Assembly (NCBI GenBank): GCA_020048795.1
Contig: JAIFMA010000094.1
Coordinates: 1-28,586 of the forward strand
Direction of reading: 5' to 3'
Length of the DNA stretch: 28,586 bases
DNA from: Rhodoferax sp.
GTDB taxonomy: Bacteria; Pseudomonadota; Gammaproteobacteria; Burkholderiales; Burkholderiaceae_C
The translations under genes were made by a program, and so were the position numbers. Shown here in pieces: positions 24,100 to 28,586 of this stretch (position 1 is the first letter of the stretch; every line of letters starts with the position of its first letter). A model generated the notes under the pieces. It saw only the letters and a list, made by a program, of their open reading frames with translations, was not told the origin of the DNA and did no database searches.

Positions 24100-24972
24100 A
24101 TGAGTTGGCTCGAAAAATTACTTCCCCCAAGAATTCAGCACACCGACCCCAAAGACCGGCGCACCGTGCCCGAGGGGCTGTGGATCAAATGCCCGGCCTG
24201 CGATAGCGTGTTGTACAAAACTGATCTGGAGCAGAACCAGAACGTCTGCCCGACCTGTAGCCACCACCACCGCATTGGTGCCCGCGCCCGGCTTAACGTG
24301 TTCATGGACAACGAGGGGCGCTACGAGATCGGCCAGGAAGTGCTGCCCGTGGATGCGCTGAAGTTCAAGGACAGTCGCAAATACCCCGAGCGGCTGAAAG
24401 AGGCGCTGGAGAACACCGGCGAGACCGATGCCATGGTGGTCATGGGCGGCAGCGTGATGGGCATTGGCCTGGTGGCGGCCTGCTTTGAATTCGAGTTTAT
24501 GGGTGGCAGCATGGGCAGCGTGGTGGGCGAGCGCTTTGTGCGCGGTGTGCATACCGCCATCGAGCAAAAGGTGCCGTTTGTGTGTTTTACCGCCACCGGT
24601 GGCGCCCGCATGCAAGAAGGCTTGCTCAGCCTGATGCAAATGGCCAAGACCAACGCCTCACTCACGCATCTGGCCAAAAAGGGCTTGCCCTACATCAGTG
24701 TGCTAACCGACCCGACCATGGGTGGTGTCAGTGCTGGTTTTGCCTTTATTGGTGATGTGGTGATTGCCGAACCCAAGGCGCTGATTGGTTTTGCTGGGCC
24801 ACGGGTGATCGAGTCAACCGTGCGCGTCACCTTGCCCGAGGGCTTTCAGCGGGCCGAGTTTTTGCTGACCAAGGGCGCCGTGGACCTGATTTGCGACCGC
24901 CGGGAACTGCGCCAGACCATTGCCAACACGCTGGCCATGCTGACGCGCCAGAGTGCGGACGCGGTGGGCTGA
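24100..24972 (+). CDS. accD: Acetyl-CoA carboxylase carboxyltransferase subunit beta
   Basis: AccD forms, with AccA, the carboxyltransferase that moves CO2 from biotin to acetyl-CoA to make malonyl-CoA. ATG 24100 is set by GGAG 7 nt upstream and the typical MSWLEKLLPP start. The 290-residue protein has the N-terminal zinc ribbon CPACDSVLYKTDLEQNQNVCPTC at 25-47 (split: CPAC and CPTC pairs). The crotonase-like core contains GGARMQEGLLSLMQMAKT, VLTDPTMGGVSAGFAFIGDV and AEPKALIGFAGPRVIE. Length and motifs are normal. It lies 47 bp after trpA, and the kinase gene follows after 37 bp. Confidence 0.97.
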   Translation: MSWLEKLLPPRIQHTDPKDRRTVPEGLWIKCPACDSVLYKTDLEQNQNVCPTCSHHHRIGARARLNVFMDNEGRYEIGQEVLPVDALKFKDSRKYPERLKEALENTGETDAMVVMGGSVMGIGLVAACFEFEFMGGSMGSVVGERFVRGVHTAIEQKVPFVCFTATGGARMQEGLLSLMQMAKTNASLTHLAKKGLPYISVLTDPTMGGVSAGFAFIGDVVIAEPKALIGFAGPRVIESTVRVTLPEGFQRAEFLLTKGAVDLICDRRELRQTIANTLAMLTRQSADAVG

Positions 24973-25009
24973 CCTTCGCCCATCCGCCGATTTGCAAGCG
25001 AGACGTTCT

Positions 25010-27050
25010 GTGGATCAACGTCTTGGGCTGATGATCTCGCGTCAATCGACCGTCATTGGTCTGGTCTGCGCCGCCCTGTGTTTGACGATCTGGGTCATCA
25101 CCATCAACCAGATCGACCTGAGACGTGATCGTGCCATTTCAAGCGAGCTGGAAAACAACATCATTCTTGCAAAGGCCCAGGAAAACCGGCTTTCCAACGC
25201 CTTGCAGGTGCTGGACCAGGTTCTGCTGGTTTTGCGCGATGACTATGCAACACATGGCAAAACCAAGTCGCTCAACCAACGCCTTCAGGCCATGCACGTT
25301 GACAGAACCTACGTGGGCATTGTGACCCTGATCAGTGAAACGGGTGATGTCATCGCGACCACCGCCGAGGGCATGAACGTCAATTTCGCTGACCGGGAGT
25401 ATTTCAAAACCCATTCGGCTGACCCAACGGATCGGTTACTGATCGGTCAACCAATTGTTGGCAGAAAAACCGGAAAATCGGTCATTTCTCTCACCCGCCG
25501 TCTCAATTACCCCAATGGCACGTTTGCCGGGGTGGTCTTTTTGGCACTGGATCCGGTCTTTCTCGCCCCTGATTTTTCAAACCTTGAATTGGCCAGAGAT
25601 ACCACCATCACCTTGGTCGGATTGGATGGTATTGTCAGAGTTCGCCATACCAACGGCACCAACAGCTTTGGTGACGACGTGAGATCGGGGCAAATATTGC
25701 ACGAGGTGAGCAAGGCTCCCAATGGAAATTTCATCAGCGTGACCCCCATTGATGGCCGACGCCGTGCCACCAGTTACCGTAAGCTACCCGCTCACCCCTT
25801 GGTTGTGCTGGTGGGTTCCTCGACAGATCATGTGACGGACTCCCTGAAGGGCAGCGAACGAATCTATTTGTTAGCCGCCACATTGGGCTGCTTGTTGACG
25901 ATCGCTCTGGCAGTTGCAATGCATTTAGCGCTGGCCCGTAGCCGCAAGCAACTCCATGAGGCAGCCGCAAATGCAGAAAAAATGCGCTCGATCATCGATG
26001 CTTCACCGGTCCCCATGGCACTGAATGACTCGGCTGGCCATATCAGTTTCGTGAACCGAGCCTTTGTTGAAACCTATGGTTATGCGTCAGAAGACATCCC
26101 GACTCTTGAGGCTTGAGGCTTGGTGGGCTTGTGCGTACCCGGATCCGTCATATCGCCAGTGGGTCATTGACACCTGGGGCATTGAACTCAAGCGATCAGA
26201 AACGACTGGCACCCGGTTTGCTCCGATGGAAATCAAGTTGCGGTGCAAAGACGACAGTTACAAAATTGCTGTGGCGAGTGCGGCAAATTATTCCCAAGCC
26301 ATGGATGCGGAGCATCTGGTGGTACTTTTCGACATCACCGAACGTCAGGTGGCCGAGCAGGCCCTTCAATTGTCCCTGCATGAAAAAGAAGCGCTGCTCA
26401 AGGAAGTCCACCATCGTGTCAAGAACAATCTGCAAATCATCACAAGTTTGATCCGTCTGGAAGCTGGACGCAGCACACAGACCGAAGTCAAAGCGGTGCT
26501 CGACGACATGCAGGGGCGAATCAGGTCCATGGCCTTGCTGCACGAGTCGCTGTATCGCAATGGTTCCTTTGCGTCGGTTGACCTCGGCCATTACATTGAG
26601 CAATTGGCCACCCAGGTATTTCGGGCCAATCTGTCCAAAAATGTCCCGATCGAACTCAGACTCGAATTGACATCGGTCTCGGCCAGTCTTGACCAGGCGA
26701 TTCCTTGCGGGTTGTTGGTCAACGAGTTGATCACCAATGCGCTCAAACATGGCTTTCCCGGTGGGCGATCAGGGTGTGTTTCAGTGTCGCTATGTTCTGC
26801 CAAAGACAACGCGTTCTGGCGTTTGACGGTGAGCGACACGGGCGTTGGACTGCCCGATGATTTTGAGTCCAGGCGGCAAAGTTCTCTGGGGCTGCAACTC
26901 GCTTCAGGCTTGGCCAACCAACTCGGCGGCGAGCTGATCGTGGGCCCTGGTGCGACATTTGCAGCCAGCTTCACCATCACGCAGTCGGCACTACCCGATC
27001 TGCCAAACCCATCAACAGATGTTGCAAGCAACAAGGTTTTCAAGACATGA
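25010..27050 (+). pseudogene. Membrane sensor histidine kinase (HisKA_2), frameshifted in the PAS domain
   Basis: Start GTG 25010 is likeliest; ATG 25031 is possible. Part 1 (25010-26116) encodes a membrane helix (14-32), an extracytoplasmic Cache/PDC-like sensor (VGIVTLISETGDVIAT, DREYFKTH, GKSVISLTRRL), a second helix (about 285-305) and the start of a PAS domain. Then TGA stops the frame after IPTLEA. The frame continues +1 with WWACAYPDPSY..., the rest of PAS, the HisKA_2 box LLKEVHHRVKNNLQIITSLI (phospho-His likely in EVHHR, codons near 26409) and the ATPase motifs NELITNALKHGF, DTGVGLPDDF and SLGLQL. The break is a perfect 7-bp duplication (CTTGAGG, 26105-26118); removing one copy gives a 677-residue kinase. 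Its stop overlaps the response regulator start as ATGA. The kinase half alone might still be made from internal starts such as TTG 26064. Confidence 0.85.
26105..26118. repeat. Perfect 7-bp tandem duplication breaking the kinase gene
   Basis: CTTGAGG is repeated exactly (26105-26111, 26112-26118) and followed by a partial third copy CTTG. Removing one copy joins IPTLEA directly to WWACAYPD in one continuous PAS domain. Confidence 0.93.
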
Positions 27051-27439
27051 CCAGCCTACCACTAACCGCCATGACCCAACCAAGGATTCTGGTTGTCGAG
27101 GATGAAATCATCATCGCCATGGACATTGCCATGCAACTCAGGGAACTTGGCTATCAACCCGTGGGCCATGCAACACGGGGTGAACAGGCCGTAAGCCTGG
27201 CACAACAGCTTCACCCTGATCTGATTTTGATCGATGTTCACCTGGGCAGTTCGATGGACGGCATCACCGCCGCCTCGGTCATTCGATCACAGTTGGGCAC
27301 AAAGATTGTTTTTCTGAGCGCTTTTGACACCGCCGCCAATCGTGCCCGCGCTGAAGCGATCGAACCCGCAGGCTACATCACCAAGCCGTTTGATACCGGA
27401 GAACTCCGCAGCGTGATTGAAGTAGCCATGCAGGTTTAA
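27047..27439 (+). CDS. Single-domain response regulator (CheY-like receiver)
   Basis: A 130-residue receiver domain with no output domain. Conserved residues are the acidic pair D19-E20 (VVEDE), the phospho-acceptor D63 (LILIDVHLG), S91 of the T/S switch (FLSAF) and K113 (ITKPF). ATG 27047 overlaps the kinase stop (ATGA), which implies translational coupling; ATG 27071 (MTQPRILVV) is an alternative start. As the partner of a HisKA_2 kinase without DNA-binding domain, it probably acts by protein-protein contact or as a phosphorelay shuttle. With the kinase frame broken, its phosphorylation by that partner is in doubt. The ~90 bp to the convergent YggT gene show no clear terminator. Confidence 0.92.
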   Translation: MTSLPLTAMTQPRILVVEDEIIIAMDIAMQLRELGYQPVGHATRGEQAVSLAQQLHPDLILIDVHLGSSMDGITAASVIRSQLGTKIVFLSAFDTAANRARAEAIEPAGYITKPFDTGELRSVIEVAMQV

Positions 27440-27529
27440 CGTGAAATACCCGCGATGACGGCGGAACTGCAGCGTGCAAATATTTCATGCGTCGGTGTGT
27501 TCGCCTTCGCCGTGAAAGTTGGTCCAGCC

Positions 27530-28096
27530 TCAAAACATCAGTAATGCAGAGGCCTGCAGATGCCCCAGCACAATCGCGGCGATTTGCAGGATGACCAACA
27601 GCACCAGCGGTGACAAATCAATCCCGCCTACCAACGGGACCATGCGGCGAATCGGTGTCAGCGGCGGGGCCACCAGCCGCTCGATCACATCGGCCATGGG
27701 CGACTGCGTCGACACCCAAGACAACACGGCATACACAATCACCGCACCCGTCATGCCGGAAATCGCCAGGCGCAGCACGCCAAAGCCCGCCAGAATCGGC
27801 ACCGCGTACAGGCCACCCGCGCCGCCGGCCAGCAACCATAACAAGCCAAACTCCGTCAGTTGCAGCAAATAAGCCGCCACCAGGCTGGCGGTGTCAAGTG
27901 CGCCAATGGACGGCAGCACCCGGCGCAGCGGCAACACAATCCAGTCGGTCACGGCAAACACAAACCGGCCCAGCGGGTTACCCGAGCGTGCTGACATGGG
28001 TATCCGCTGGTATTGCATATACAGGCGTAACAGGCAGACACCGCTCAGAAACCCAATAACAACCTCAAGCAACAAGGAAAAAATTTGGTACAGCAT
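27530..28096 (-). CDS. YggT-family integral membrane protein
   Basis: A 188-residue membrane protein with two YGGT repeats, the same length as E. coli YggT. The start is ATG 28096 (MLYQIFSLLLEVVIGF); longer versions from 28132 or 28195 lack support. Hydrophobic helices lie at about 5-27, 68-90, 95-115 and 160-180. The repeat signature appears as RIPMSARSGNPLGRFVFAVTDWIVLPLRRVLP in the first half and as LAPPLTPIRRMVPLVGGIDLSPLV in the second. Bacterial YggT proteins have been linked to osmotic protection and cell-division placement, but the molecular role is not settled. It is divergent from lysS, with 159 bp between the two starts. Confidence 0.9.
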   Translation of the reverse strand: MLYQIFSLLLEVVIGFLSGVCLLRLYMQYQRIPMSARSGNPLGRFVFAVTDWIVLPLRRVLPSIGALDTASLVAAYLLQLTEFGLLWLLAGGAGGLYAVPILAGFGVLRLAISGMTGAVIVYAVLSWVSTQSPMADVIERLVAPPLTPIRRMVPLVGGIDLSPLVLLVILQIAAIVLGHLQASALLMF

Positions 28097-28255
28097 GAAA
28101 GTAGGGGGAGTTGAAACTGACGCGTGAATCATAGCGACAGCACGGCCCTTTAAAATGCCGGGTTTGGCCGGATGCCAGCCCAAGCGCAAGGCCATGGCCC
28201 TGCCACTGCAAAAGTTAACCGCGCCTCACCTCATTGAGCTTACTGATTGCCCCAA

Positions 28256-28586
28256 ATGTCTGACCCCATCATCGCCGCCGCACCCCAGGATGACAACCAG
28301 TTGATGCTGGAGCGCCGTGAAAAACTCAAAGCCCTGCGCCAGTCACAGGCCGACGGCAAAGGCGTCGCCTTTCCGAACGACTTTAAACCGTCCGATCATG
28401 CCGCTGACCTGTTTACCGCCCATGCCGGGCAAACACCCGAGGGCTTGATTGAACAAAGCGCAAAAGCCAAGGTGGCCGGGCGCATGATGCTCAAACGCGT
28501 CATGGGCAAAGCCAGCTTTGCCACGCTGCAAGACAGCAGCGGGCGTATCCAGATTTACATCAAAGGTGAAGATGTGGGTACCGAGG
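28256..28586 (+). CDS. lysS: Lysyl-tRNA synthetase (class II), 5' part only
   Basis: The first 110 residues of class II LysRS, cut by the window end. ATG 28256 begins MSDPIIAAAPQDDNQLMLER. The text then matches LysS: REKLKALRQSQADGKGVAFP, FKPSDHAADL, and the start of the N-terminal OB-fold anticodon-binding domain (VAGRMMLKRVMGKASFATLQ, GRIQIYIKGEDVG). The catalytic domain lies outside. No clear ribosome site precedes the ATG (TGATTGCCCCAA). Confidence 0.93.
   Translation, partial: MSDPIIAAAPQDDNQLMLERREKLKALRQSQADGKGVAFPNDFKPSDHAADLFTAHAGQTPEGLIEQSAKAKVAGRMMLKRVMGKASFATLQDSSGRIQIYIKGEDVGTE

Noticed and set aside
1..28586. tRNA, rRNA, CRISPR array, insertion sequence, phage genes or known riboswitch
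   Set aside because: No regularly spaced direct repeats, transposase-like protein, tRNA-like cloverleaf or recognised riboswitch core was seen by eye; computational scans (tRNAscan, Infernal) were not possible.

Overview
The window reads as a stretch of chromosome from a betaproteobacterium of the order Burkholderiales, most likely family Comamonadaceae and close to Rhodoferax or Polaromonas. The evidence is protein similarity to remembered family members, the gene order asd-fimV-truA-trpF-trpB-trpA-accD, and a short dispersed repeat that I associate with that family. No database search was possible. There is no phage, plasmid, IS, CRISPR, tRNA or rRNA signal. No gene-free stretch exceeds about 250 bp.

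Layout. Positions 1-6095 are mainly on the minus strand: an operon mdh - HpcH/HpaI (CitE-like) lyase - secreted hypothetical protein - acnB, then the 5' part of a DUF47/PhoU-like gene. A GntR/HutC-type regulator diverges from mdh, and a perfect 18-bp palindrome sits in its own promoter. Next on the plus strand come sdhC-sdhD-sdhA-sdhB-sdhE-gltA, closed by a strong terminator. These two arms form one TCA-cycle locus: malate dehydrogenase, succinate dehydrogenase, citrate synthase and aconitase around a single regulator. From 12359 the plus strand is anabolic: leuC, a 42-residue entericidin-like lipoprotein, leuD, a small ABM-fold protein and leuB (leucine); asd (aspartate family); fimV (polar cell-wall/type IV pilus hub); truA (tRNA pseudouridine); trpF-trpB-trpA; and accD (fatty acid synthesis). 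Then follow a two-component pair (a broken histidine kinase and a single-domain response regulator), a minus-strand YggT gene, and the 5' end of lysS.

Main observations. (1) acnB carries a perfect 13-bp tandem duplication 21 codons before its normal end. The shifted frame has no stop, runs through the acnB terminator and enters the next gene in frame, so as written AcnB is either fused to the DUF47 protein or encoded on a stop-less message. (2) The histidine kinase is broken in its PAS domain by a perfect 7-bp tandem duplication, the same kind of lesion. (3) The leuB-asd gap holds a Thr-rich 38-codon reading frame followed by two mutually exclusive hairpins, an attenuator-like arrangement I do not recognise from the literature. 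(4) Four copies of a roughly 48-bp repeat with fixed 19-nt spacing between its two boxes lie within 2.3 kb of the trp genes. One is an in-frame insertion inside TrpA, and one supplies the TrpB C-terminus and the trpB/trpA overlap.
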